Shown here: in pieces, positions 25,501 through 32,304 of the stretch
How the letters are laid out: the number at the start of each line of letters is the position of its first letter
How positions within the stretch are numbered: position 1 is the stretch's first letter
Assembly (NCBI RefSeq): GCF_017916455.1
Contig: NZ_JAFMSY010000002.1
Span: 248,001 to 312,000 of the forward strand
Origin: Nocardioides xinjiangensis
GTDB taxonomy: Bacteria; Actinomycetota; Actinomycetes; Propionibacteriales; Nocardioidaceae
Direction of reading: 5' to 3'
DNA: 64,000 nt
Notes under the pieces: generated by a model
What the model was told of the DNA's origin: nothing
Databases searched by the model: none
What the model saw: the letters and a program-made list of their open reading frames with translations, nothing else
Translations under genes and position numbers: made by a program

Positions 25501-26544
25501 GCGCTCCGCGTCGGCGAACCAGCCGTGGACGGCGCCGGAGTGTCCGAGCGACACCAGCACGAGTCCCGAGAGCAGCCCCAGGACCAGCACCCGGCGGTGC
25601 GGGCTGGGCAGCGACAGGCCCACGAGGCCGAGGGCCAGGAGCACGGCGCCGTTGACCGCCACGTAGCCGGTCGCGACCAGGTCGTTGCCGGCCTGCCAGG
25701 TCGCATCGACGTACGGCACCCAGTGCGACGTGCCGCGCAGCACGTCGAACGGCGTCGTCGGGAACGTCGTCACCGAGGCCGTCTCGATGAAGTCGAGGAA
25801 GGGCGGACTGTGGCCGCCGAGGAGGAACAGCGGCACCAGCCACCAGAAGGTCCCGACCCCGACGAGGACCGGCCACCAGAGGAGCAGCGCTCGCCGGCGG
25901 CGCCCGGGCGTGCGGGTCAGCAGCCAGACCGCCCCGAGCGGGAGCACGGCCGAGGTCGCCGCGGCGTTGACCCCGCCGACCGACGCGACTGCCAGTGCCG
26001 ACAGTGCGGCCGCGCGGACCGGCGACCCGCGCCGCGAGCCGATCACCAGCGGCACCAGCACCCACGGTGCCAGCGCCATGGGCCACGCCTCGATGGAGAT
26101 CGGGCCGAGGGTGGTGAGGATGCGCGGCGACAGGGCATAGGCGAAGCCGGCCACAAGGCGGCTGGTGGGGCTGCCGAGCCCCAGGGCACCCGACAGCTTC
26201 ACGACGCCGAGGAAGGCGACGACCAGGAGCAGCGACCACCACCCGCGCTGGACGGCCCACGCCGGGACCGAGGCGAGGTCACCGAGCCAGAAGAAGGGCC
26301 CCATCGGGAACAGGTAGCCGTAGGCCTGGTTCTGCACCTGCCCGAAGCCACCCGTCGGGTCCCACATGTGCAGCGCCCGTGCGAGCATCGCACCCGGGTC
26401 GGCGACGAGGTCGAACTTCGTGTCGCTGACCAGCCTGCCGGGTCGCTGTGCGAAGGCGAGGGCGGTCAGCGCGAGGCAGCAGACGAACAGCCGGAAGCGC
26501 CACGTGACGACCGACGGCGACGTGTGGGCGGGTGGGGAGCTCAT
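22369..26544 (-). CDS. AftD-like alpha-(1->3)-arabinofuranosyltransferase (DUF3367, GT-C), paralogue 1
   Basis: 1391 aa, close to the length I recall for mycobacterial AftD (about 1400). An N-terminal multi-helix GT-C domain spans about 1-560, with 'SDTKFDLVADP' (Asp41-Thr-Lys) in the first periplasmic loop, 'NQAYGYLFPMGP' (72-83), 'PPFLDFIETA', 'RGTSHWV' and 'RNVHKFDPALRLPL'. A long extracytoplasmic part follows with at least two discoidin/F5-8C-like carbohydrate-binding modules ('FDGLPGTQWESGPPGG', 'IDGRPGTTWLAG'), then helices at the C-terminus. AftD adds alpha-1,3-arabinofuranose branches to arabinan from a decaprenyl-phosphate donor; the sugar used here is not proven. The ATG at 26544 overlaps the stop of the upstream methyltransferase by ATGA, so the two are translationally coupled. 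Confidence 0.85.
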   Translation of the reverse strand: MSSPPAHTSPSVVTWRFRLFVCCLALTALAFAQRPGRLVSDTKFDLVADPGAMLARALHMWDPTGGFGQVQNQAYGYLFPMGPFFWLGDLASVPAWAVQRGWWSLLLVVAFLGVVKLSGALGLGSPTSRLVAGFAYALSPRILTTLGPISIEAWPMALAPWVLVPLVIGSRRGSPVRAAALSALAVASVGGVNAAATSAVLPLGAVWLLTRTPGRRRRALLLWWPVLVGVGTFWWLVPLFLLGGHSPPFLDFIETASVTTFPTTPFDVLRGTSHWVPYVDATWQAGNDLVATGYVAVNGAVLLALGLVGLSLPSPHRRVLVLGLLSGLVLVSLGHSGAVHGWFADAERAALDDPLAPLRNVHKFDPALRLPLVLGLAHLLGVLAEAVQPAAGRRDWRSRLEDGPRTASVGLLVLASVAVAGVASPALAGRLSPTQDFEDVPGYWQRAVAWLEAEGGRDPDRGTALLVPGSSFATYLWGTPEDEPAQSYGVSGWAVRNAVPLAPPGNIRMLDAVEQRLATGEPSDGLAPFLARAGVGLLVVRNDLRPSDDVPVPVLVHQAIEQSPGLVKVADFGPDVGGLTRLETDSGATLVAEGGWHASYPAVEVYAVTGASDAAAAEAPPVVVGGPEDLLGLLDVGLLGDAPAVLAVDADEPGAGRSPRGPLLLTDGLRRREATFARVHDGRSATLATEDDGRRGAPARDYLPADAGRWETTARLLGARSVTASGSRAYADTVGPVLPEALPYAAFDGLPGTQWESGPPGGEKPWVEVELEEPTEVGRVTVVTGETATDRAPRIVVETGAGSSAPVGAPPGVPVVVDLPDGTTSWVRVRAADDAGSATELAVAEVRAEGLDLDRTLVLPEVPAAWGPPDHVLLSAGPSLDACVEVDDDVRCAPDRARPDEGGGVVDRTVWLGTGADYGVSLEVRPLAGDALTGLMLRDQLVNVSASSSAVDDARASALAAIDGRPGTTWLAGRDDSEPTLDLSWIGERPVREVRLSLDRGAAASRPTRLEVVHPGGRQVVRLDASGRADLEPFRASRVSLRVIGQERAYGRSRGGDQEPLPVGVSELRLPGTKRLPLTLSDIPVDIGCGFGPTLRVGGTLLASSVTASPRQLFDAETLPARACGPATVPLDTGATRVVAAPAPAFRPTAVTFARPAAVDAVAASPATVAAPSPVTASVDVEGSGGAVVALRHNVNRGWRAELPDGSSAAPLVVDGWQQAWHVPAGVTSLDVRYAPDLTYRAALAVGGVLLAALLGTALVGRHPGRRRPRQVPEPCGTRVADWVVPVAGAAALGLVLGWLGLAVGLAGAAASVVARRWLTGASVAWAAGLPVVVAGLVYWWRPLGSADGWAGALLLPQLLVAVALGALVAGDVRLPLRTSRRRRAGRSTTR

Positions 26545-27293
26545 CGACGGCGCAGGACGATGACCAGGTTCCAGGTGACGACCTCGCGCAGCAGCGGCAC
26601 GCGGGAGAGCCAGCGCGCGGCGGCGGGGTTGTAGCGCGGGACGACATCGAGGACCTCCGCGCCGGTCTGGGCGGCGGCCCACTCCCGCCCGGCGCGCACC
26701 GTGACCGCGAACAGCGACTCGCCGTACCTGTTCTTCGGCTCGTGCCCGTGCCGGCGCCGGTAGCGACGCCTGGCCCGGAGCCCGCCGAGGTAGTGCCACG
26801 GAGACGTCTCGTGGCCGCCCCACGGTCCGTACCAGACCGTGTAGGAGACGAACGTCAGACCGCCCGGCCGGGTCACCCGCACCATCTCGTCGGCCATCCG
26901 CCACGGGTCGTCGACGTGCTCGAGGACGTTCGACGAGTAGCAGATGTCGAAGGTGCCGTCGGCGAACGGCAGCTGCATCCCGCTGCCCAGCACGGTGCGG
27001 GGCGCGATGTCGCCGAGGCCGGAGAGCTCGCCCACGTCGGCGTCGAGGGCGAAGTAGGCCGCGCCGGCACCCTCGAACGCGGCGCGGAAGTAGCCCGGTC
27101 CCCCGCCCACGTCGAGCATCCGCGCACCGGCGAGGTCGCCGTAGTGGGACACGTGACCGACCGCGTCCTCGGCCAGCTGGCCGTAGAAGACCTCGGGCTG
27201 CGTCTGCTCGACCCGGAAGGCGCGGAAGAGGCGCACGGAACGGCGCAGCGTGGGGGCCCAGGCCGACGGAGCGGACGAGAGCTGCGGCGGCAC
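26541..27293 (-). CDS. Class I SAM-dependent methyltransferase coupled to the AftD-like gene
   Basis: 250 aa. 'MLDVGGGPGYFRAAF' (about 59-73) is SAM motif I, followed by 'ALDADVGEL', 'LPFADGTFDICYSSNVLEHV' and 'EMVRVTRPGGLTF', a Methyltransf_11-type core. The remainder is basic ('RRRYRRRHGHEPKNRYGESL') and may dock at the membrane. The GTG at 27293 is preceded by TACACT-N6, so it is likely leaderless. Its stop overlaps the AftD-like start (ATGA), which argues that it modifies the same lipid-linked sugar or glycan. The substrate is unknown. Confidence 0.82.
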   Translation of the reverse strand: MPPQLSSAPSAWAPTLRRSVRLFRAFRVEQTQPEVFYGQLAEDAVGHVSHYGDLAGARMLDVGGGPGYFRAAFEGAGAAYFALDADVGELSGLGDIAPRTVLGSGMQLPFADGTFDICYSSNVLEHVDDPWRMADEMVRVTRPGGLTFVSYTVWYGPWGGHETSPWHYLGGLRARRRYRRRHGHEPKNRYGESLFAVTVRAGREWAAAQTGAEVLDVVPRYNPAAARWLSRVPLLREVVTWNLVIVLRRR

Positions 27294-27299
27294 GCGGCG

Positions 27300-27305
27300 A
27301 GTGTA
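27300..27305 (-). promoter_or_regulatory. -10 element (TACACT), leaderless promoter of the methyltransferase/AftD-like unit
   Basis: On the minus strand TACACT is 6 nt before the GTG at 27293. Confidence 0.5.
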
Positions 27306-27401
27306 GCCGATGGCCCGACCGGCGAGCGGCGCTTCGAGGGGGCGGCCCCCGGCTGCCGGACGAGCCGTCCGGCACCCTCGCCACGTGATCTAATCGCCCG
27401 C

Positions 27402-28688
27402 GTGGTAGCCAGCACCGCGGTCGAGTGGGAGGACACGCCCGCCGACGAGGCCCGCGCGCAGCGCGCGGCCGAGATCGCCAGTCTCACCGGCTTGCGCGGC
27501 CTGGCCGCGCTGATGGTCGTGCTCATCCACACCTCGGGGCGCACCGAGTACGACTGGATCGGTCTGCCGACCTTCGGGCCGGTGAGCCTCTTCGTGATCT
27601 CCGGCTTCCTCCTCTACCGGCCGTGGGCCCGCTGGGCCCTGGGCTCCGCCGAGCGCCCGGCGCTCGGTTCGTTCTTCCTCCGGCGGGCGACCCGGATCTT
27701 CCCGGCCTACTGGCTCGTGCTGGTCGTCGTCGCCGTCGTCATCCCCGGGTCCAGGCCGTCGGACGCCGCCGGCTGGTGGCGGGCGGTCACCCTGACGTGG
27801 ACCTACGAGCCACAGCCGACGGGCGAGGCGATGCTGCACACGTGGAGCCTCGCGACCGAGGTGTCGTGGTACGTGGCGCTGCCGTTCCTCGCGATCGCCG
27901 CCGGTGTCGCGGCGAGGCGGCTCCCGGCGGAGCGAGCCGTCTGGCTGTGCGTCGCAGCCATCTCGCTGAGCTTCCCCATCTCGATCGCCTGGCGGCTGAG
28001 GACCGAGCAGGCCGACCTCGCTGGCCAGCTGACCTACCCCTACTGGCTCCCCTCCTTCCTCTTCTGCTTCGCAGCGGGTGCGCTCGTGGCGCTCCTCGCG
28101 GAGGCACAGCGGGCGGGCATCGTGGGGCTCGGACGGGTCGAGGCGTTCCTGGCCGACTCGTGGGCTGTCCCGGTCGTCGTGCTCGCGCTCGGGCTGCTCG
28201 CGACCTCCCCGCTGGGCGGCCCGACGGGGTTCGTCCCGGTCACGTTCGCCGAGGACCAGGTTCGGAGCTGGTCCGCGATGGCCATGGCATGGCTCCTGCT
28301 GGCGTCCGTCGTGCTGGGCCGGCGCCGCCTGCCCCTCAACCGGCTCCTGGGCACGCGCTGGTTCGCCGCCACGGGACGGTGGTCGTACGGCATCTACCTC
28401 TGGCACATCCCCGTGATCGTCGTGCTCGAGCGCGACCTCACCTTCCCCGACGGACCGGTCGGGCTGCTGTACCGACTGGCCTGGATCCTGGCCCTCTCGA
28501 TCCCGCTCGGCGCCGCGACGTACGCGTGGGTGGAGCGGCCGACCATGGCCTGGTCACGTCACCCCTTGCTGCCCTGGACGCGGGACCGCCGCGAGCGGGC
28601 CCAGGGCCGGCAGACCAGCGCGAGCACCAGCGCCCACCCGGACGCGCCGAGCGCGACCGCCCACCGCAGCAGCTCGCCCGACGCATAG
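27402..28688 (+). CDS. Membrane acyltransferase (acyltransferase_3 family), copy B
   Basis: 428 aa, polytopic. It shows the same signatures as the acyltransferase at 21260: 'LTGLRGLAALMVVLIHTSG' with the catalytic-type His, 'LFVISGFLLYRPW', 'HTWSLATEVSWYVALP' and 'GRWSYGIYLWHIPVI'. It probably transfers a small acyl group to an envelope sugar; donor and acceptor are unknown. The start GTG at 27402 puts the conserved N-terminal helix about 30 residues in. A weak TAATCG element lies just upstream. Its 3' end overlaps the opposing AftD-like gene by 130 nt, coding a Ser/Ala/Pro-rich tail, exactly as in copy A. Confidence 0.83.
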   Translation: MVASTAVEWEDTPADEARAQRAAEIASLTGLRGLAALMVVLIHTSGRTEYDWIGLPTFGPVSLFVISGFLLYRPWARWALGSAERPALGSFFLRRATRIFPAYWLVLVVVAVVIPGSRPSDAAGWWRAVTLTWTYEPQPTGEAMLHTWSLATEVSWYVALPFLAIAAGVAARRLPAERAVWLCVAAISLSFPISIAWRLRTEQADLAGQLTYPYWLPSFLFCFAAGALVALLAEAQRAGIVGLGRVEAFLADSWAVPVVVLALGLLATSPLGGPTGFVPVTFAEDQVRSWSAMAMAWLLLASVVLGRRRLPLNRLLGTRWFAATGRWSYGIYLWHIPVIVVLERDLTFPDGPVGLLYRLAWILALSIPLGAATYAWVERPTMAWSRHPLLPWTRDRRERAQGRQTSASTSAHPDAPSATAHRSSSPDA

Positions 28689-31600
28689 CGGATCGTCACC
28701 GGGCCGACCCCCTGCGGCACCTCCCACCCCTGCGCCCATCCGTCCACCGTGAGGGACGCCAGCTCGCGCCCGCTCGCGGACGCCACCCAGCCCTTGCCGG
28801 CCGGGACCGCGAGGGCCAGCGTGGAGGACGTCGTGCCGTCGACCTCGACGACCCGGAGGCGGGGGCGGACGCCGATGGTCCCCGCGGGGATCCCGGCGCC
28901 GCCGGCGTCGTCGACGCGGGAGACGGGCTCGTCCACCTCCCCGAGGGCGCCGTCGGGTCGCGCCAGCACCAGGCCGAGCGGGATCCACGAGAACGACGCC
29001 TCGACCGTGACGCGGACCTCGGCTCCGCCCAGCACCGGCCGCTCGCACAACGTCGCGGGCACGACGGCCGCCTCGACCACCTGTCGGGCCGAGGCGCGCA
29101 CCGCGGTCTCGAAAGTCGTGGCGCCGACGGTCACGTCGGGGCCCGAGCCGCACGGGAGCTGCTCGACCGTGTCGGCGTCGTAGCCGACGGCGGGCGCTCC
29201 GACGACCTCGACCTCCGACACCGCCACCGGCAGGTCGCGCACCCCGCCCGTGAGCGAGTCGACCGACACCTCCCGGGCCGCGGCATCGAACGCCAGCGTG
29301 ACGCCACTGGTGCGCACCGGGGGCAGGTCGACCACGCCGTCCGCGCCGATCTCGCCGGACTCCGTGCGGTCGCTGCCGTCGTAGGTGACCACGACGTGCG
29401 TCGGCAGCGTGGAGAGCCGCCGGGCGGCGGTCGTCACCCGCACGCCGCTCACCACCGCCGGGCGGTCCCACTCCAGCGTGAGGGTCGGAGCGGTGTCCTC
29501 GGGGGCAGCCCGCCACGCCGTCCCGGGGTCACCGTCCGAGGCCGCCTGAGGTCCGGCCACGAGGTCCGGGGACGCGACGCTCGACGCCGTCGCCGTGACG
29601 GCCGGTCGCGCCAGGCGCTGGGCGAGCCGGCTGGACTGCGCGCTGTCCGCAGCGCGGACCCACGCGCGGCCGGCGACCTGGCCGCTCACCACCGACCGCA
29701 GGACCCGCGCCACCGTGCCCGTGTCGGCCCCGTCGACCCCGAGCGCCCGGTTGCACACGGTCTCGCTCGTGCCGGGGTCGCGGGGTCCCCCGAACGGGAA
29801 TGACGGGACGCAGGTCGCGAAGCTGGCGGGCCGGGCCGCCACGACCCAGGCCTCGGCGGGTGGTCCCTCGATCGCCAGCTGCTCCTCGACCTCGAGCCCG
29901 GGGACGGTCAGCTCGGTGACGGCGAAGCCGCTCGACCCGGACACGGCGCCGCTCACGCCGGTGGCGACCACCCGGAGCCGGGTGGTCTCACCGACGGCGG
30001 TGAGCGCCACCGTGCCGTCCTCCGGGACGTCGACCTCGCTCGACCCGCCGTCCCACTCCAGGCGCACCCGGGTGACCTGGTGCGACTCGAAGGCGCTCCG
30101 CACGACCCGCAGGAAGCCGGCCGTCACGTCGGTCGTGTCGCTGAAGGTGATCTCCCACCACTCGCCCAGCACCGCCCCGCCGCGCGACTGCCACGACGTG
30201 AAGACATTGCCGTCCACTGCTGCCGCGGGCACGGCGCCGGTGCGGCGGAGCGACGAGTCGAGGTCGGCCGCGGACGACGAGGCCAGCACCTGATCGGCTC
30301 CCGACAGCAGGCGGGAGGCGGTCGGCTCCGCGGCGGCGTCCTCCGGCACGACGGCCCGGCTGTCGTCGGCGTCCAGGACCGGACCAGACGGGTCCTCGGC
30401 GACGCGGAGGTCCACCTCCTGCCGCCGCGCGCTGTCGGACACCACGTCGACGGGCCCTGCCGCGCCGGCCCCGAGCACCCGTGTCGACCCCACCCGGAGC
30501 CCGGCGTCCGCGAGGTCGCCGACGACCCCCTCGTCACCCGCCACCACGACCGGGCCGCCGTCGCTGAGGGTGCCGTCGGCGGCGCCGTCGAGGGCCCAGA
30601 CCTCCACCGACCCGACGGCATCGCGCACGCCGAGGTCGAGGACGTCGGGCGTGCCGATGTCCGCGCCGGCACCGCCCGGGCCGATCGCGGCCACCCGCGA
30701 GGCGCCCTGTCGCGCCAGCGCGTGCCGCACCAGGGCGAGCGGGCGCTCGCGGTCCGCGGCGGCGGACCGGTCGGCGCGCAGCATCACGTAGGAGACACCG
30801 AGGCGTCGGAGCGCCGTCGCGGTGCCGTCGCCGTCGTGACCGCGGGCCAGCCGGCTGAGGACGCGGTCGAGCGCCGTCGTGGCGGCCGAGCCGGAGAGCG
30901 GCAGGGTGTCCCGTGCGACCCACGGGCGACCTCGCAGCGCCTGCGCGACCGCCGGCGCGACGCGGCCGTCCGTCACGGCCGGCAGGACGAGAACCCGGCC
31001 GGGTGGTGCGGTCCGCGACCAGGCGGCCACCGCGGCCCACTGGTCGGCATCGGTGGCCGCCGGCTCGGTCTCGTCGGCCTGCACCGCGAAGACCGGCCCG
31101 GCGACCGACAGGAAGCCCAGCACGACGAGCGCGGCTGTCGCCTGCCCGCCCCGGGCGGACGGGAGCACCGCCCAGGTGCGCGGGAGCCGCGCCTGGAGCT
31201 CGTCGACGACCGGGGTCCATGCCACGAGGGCTGCCAGCGCGAGCCAGCCGCCGAGGACCGCCCACGGGGTCGGCACGGTGTCGGTGCCTCCTGCGACCCC
31301 GGCCGCGACCGGGAGCCAGGCGGGCCACCCGCCCGCGACGAGCCCCAGCAGCGCCGCGGCGAGCGCGAGCCCGACCAACGACCCGACGACGGGTGCGTCG
31401 CGCCCGACCCGGAGGCCCACGCCGGCCGCGGACACCGCGAGCGGCGCGAGGAGCAGCAGCACGGTCACGGCCGTGCTGGCCGCCGGGAGCCCCAGGGAGT
31501 CGGCGAGCCCGTCGACCGACAGGTCGGTGGGCACGATGCCGGTCACGGCGGTGGCGTACGACGCCTCCCACAGGCGGGCGAGCACCCACCACGCCGACGA

Positions 31601-32257
31601 GACGGCTGCCAGCACCGCCCAGCGGACGGCCTGGCGGGCGCCACCCGGCCGCCGGGAGGTCGCGACAGCCGCGACCGAGCCGGCCGCGAGGGCGGCCAGC
31701 GCCCACGCCGGCGTACCGGCGCCGGCCAGCCCGAGCCACCCCGCGGACGCCGCCGCCGCCCGCCAGCCGTCGCCGCGGCGCACCAGCGGCTCGAGGACCC
31801 AGGGAAGGAGGGCCACCACGAGGCCGTCGCCCGGCGCGTGCTGGACCGTCGTGACGAGCACGGGCGCGCAGGCGTAGAGCACGGCCCCGATCCAGGGCGT
31901 CCACGACTCGCGCGCCCCCTGGCCCGGCGCGGTGGCTCGCGCGAGGCGGATCGCGCCGACGGCGCCCAGGACCAGCACGAGGGCGCACCAGGCGGTGCGC
32001 CCACCCGCCGGCGGCACCCCCAGCACGCCGGTCAGCCACAGGAACGCTGCCACGGGGAGGTCACGCAGTCCCTGCGCGCTCGCGTCACCGAGCGTGCCCG
32101 CCACGCTCCAGCCGTCGGCCGCGCGGTTGACGGCACCGGCGGGGTCTGCTGCGATGCGCGCGTACGCCCCGGCGAGCGGCTGGGTCGCCGACACCCGCAC
32201 AGCGACGACAGCCGCGAGGGCCGACACGATCAAGGTGCGGACACCGGAGACCGCCAA
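28559..32257 (-). CDS. Divergent AftD-like membrane protein with discoidin-type modules, GT-C motifs lost (paralogue 3)
   Basis: 1232 aa. The N-terminal half (about 1-440) has some ten hydrophobic helices. The C-terminal half carries two F5/8C-like carbohydrate-binding modules ('NVFTSWQSRGGAVLGEWWEI' and 'SDGDPGTAWRAAPEDTAPTL') and a final helix, as in the AftD-like neighbours. However, the first loop reads 'SATQPLAGAYARIAADPAGA' instead of DTK-x-DL-xx-DP. The NQA-x-GYLFPMGP and RN-x-HKFDP-x-LRLPL motifs of the two other copies are absent. It may be a non-catalytic partner or have a new specificity. The TTG at 32257 is chosen because a very strong GGAGGAGG site lies at 32261-32270; no ATG fits. 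It follows the AftD-like gene at 32305 by 47 nt, so it is in the same operon. Confidence 0.72.
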   Translation of the reverse strand: MAVSGVRTLIVSALAAVVAVRVSATQPLAGAYARIAADPAGAVNRAADGWSVAGTLGDASAQGLRDLPVAAFLWLTGVLGVPPAGGRTAWCALVLVLGAVGAIRLARATAPGQGARESWTPWIGAVLYACAPVLVTTVQHAPGDGLVVALLPWVLEPLVRRGDGWRAAAASAGWLGLAGAGTPAWALAALAAGSVAAVATSRRPGGARQAVRWAVLAAVSSAWWVLARLWEASYATAVTGIVPTDLSVDGLADSLGLPAASTAVTVLLLLAPLAVSAAGVGLRVGRDAPVVGSLVGLALAAALLGLVAGGWPAWLPVAAGVAGGTDTVPTPWAVLGGWLALAALVAWTPVVDELQARLPRTWAVLPSARGGQATAALVVLGFLSVAGPVFAVQADETEPAATDADQWAAVAAWSRTAPPGRVLVLPAVTDGRVAPAVAQALRGRPWVARDTLPLSGSAATTALDRVLSRLARGHDGDGTATALRRLGVSYVMLRADRSAAADRERPLALVRHALARQGASRVAAIGPGGAGADIGTPDVLDLGVRDAVGSVEVWALDGAADGTLSDGGPVVVAGDEGVVGDLADAGLRVGSTRVLGAGAAGPVDVVSDSARRQEVDLRVAEDPSGPVLDADDSRAVVPEDAAAEPTASRLLSGADQVLASSSAADLDSSLRRTGAVPAAAVDGNVFTSWQSRGGAVLGEWWEITFSDTTDVTAGFLRVVRSAFESHQVTRVRLEWDGGSSEVDVPEDGTVALTAVGETTRLRVVATGVSGAVSGSSGFAVTELTVPGLEVEEQLAIEGPPAEAWVVAARPASFATCVPSFPFGGPRDPGTSETVCNRALGVDGADTGTVARVLRSVVSGQVAGRAWVRAADSAQSSRLAQRLARPAVTATASSVASPDLVAGPQAASDGDPGTAWRAAPEDTAPTLTLEWDRPAVVSGVRVTTAARRLSTLPTHVVVTYDGSDRTESGEIGADGVVDLPPVRTSGVTLAFDAAAREVSVDSLTGGVRDLPVAVSEVEVVGAPAVGYDADTVEQLPCGSGPDVTVGATTFETAVRASARQVVEAAVVPATLCERPVLGGAEVRVTVEASFSWIPLGLVLARPDGALGEVDEPVSRVDDAGGAGIPAGTIGVRPRLRVVEVDGTTSSTLALAVPAGKGWVASASGRELASLTVDGWAQGWEVPQGVGPVTIRYASGELLRWAVALGASGWALVLALVCRPWARSRRSRVQGSKG

Positions 32258-32304
32258 CGCTCCTCCTCCCCCTTCTGCGGACGCCCGGCTGCGGTGCGGC
32301 CCGG

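Noticed and set aside
26545..27384. N-terminal extension of the AftD-like gene through the methyltransferase region
   Set aside because: The extension lies in the wrong frame over a conserved methyltransferase. The ATG at 26544 gives the normal AftD-type start and an ATGA overlap.
28559..32257. Pseudogene status for the degenerate AftD-like gene
   Set aside because: The frame is intact over 1232 codons with a strong ribosome-binding site and retained helix and binding-module pattern, so loss of motifs looks like divergence rather than decay.
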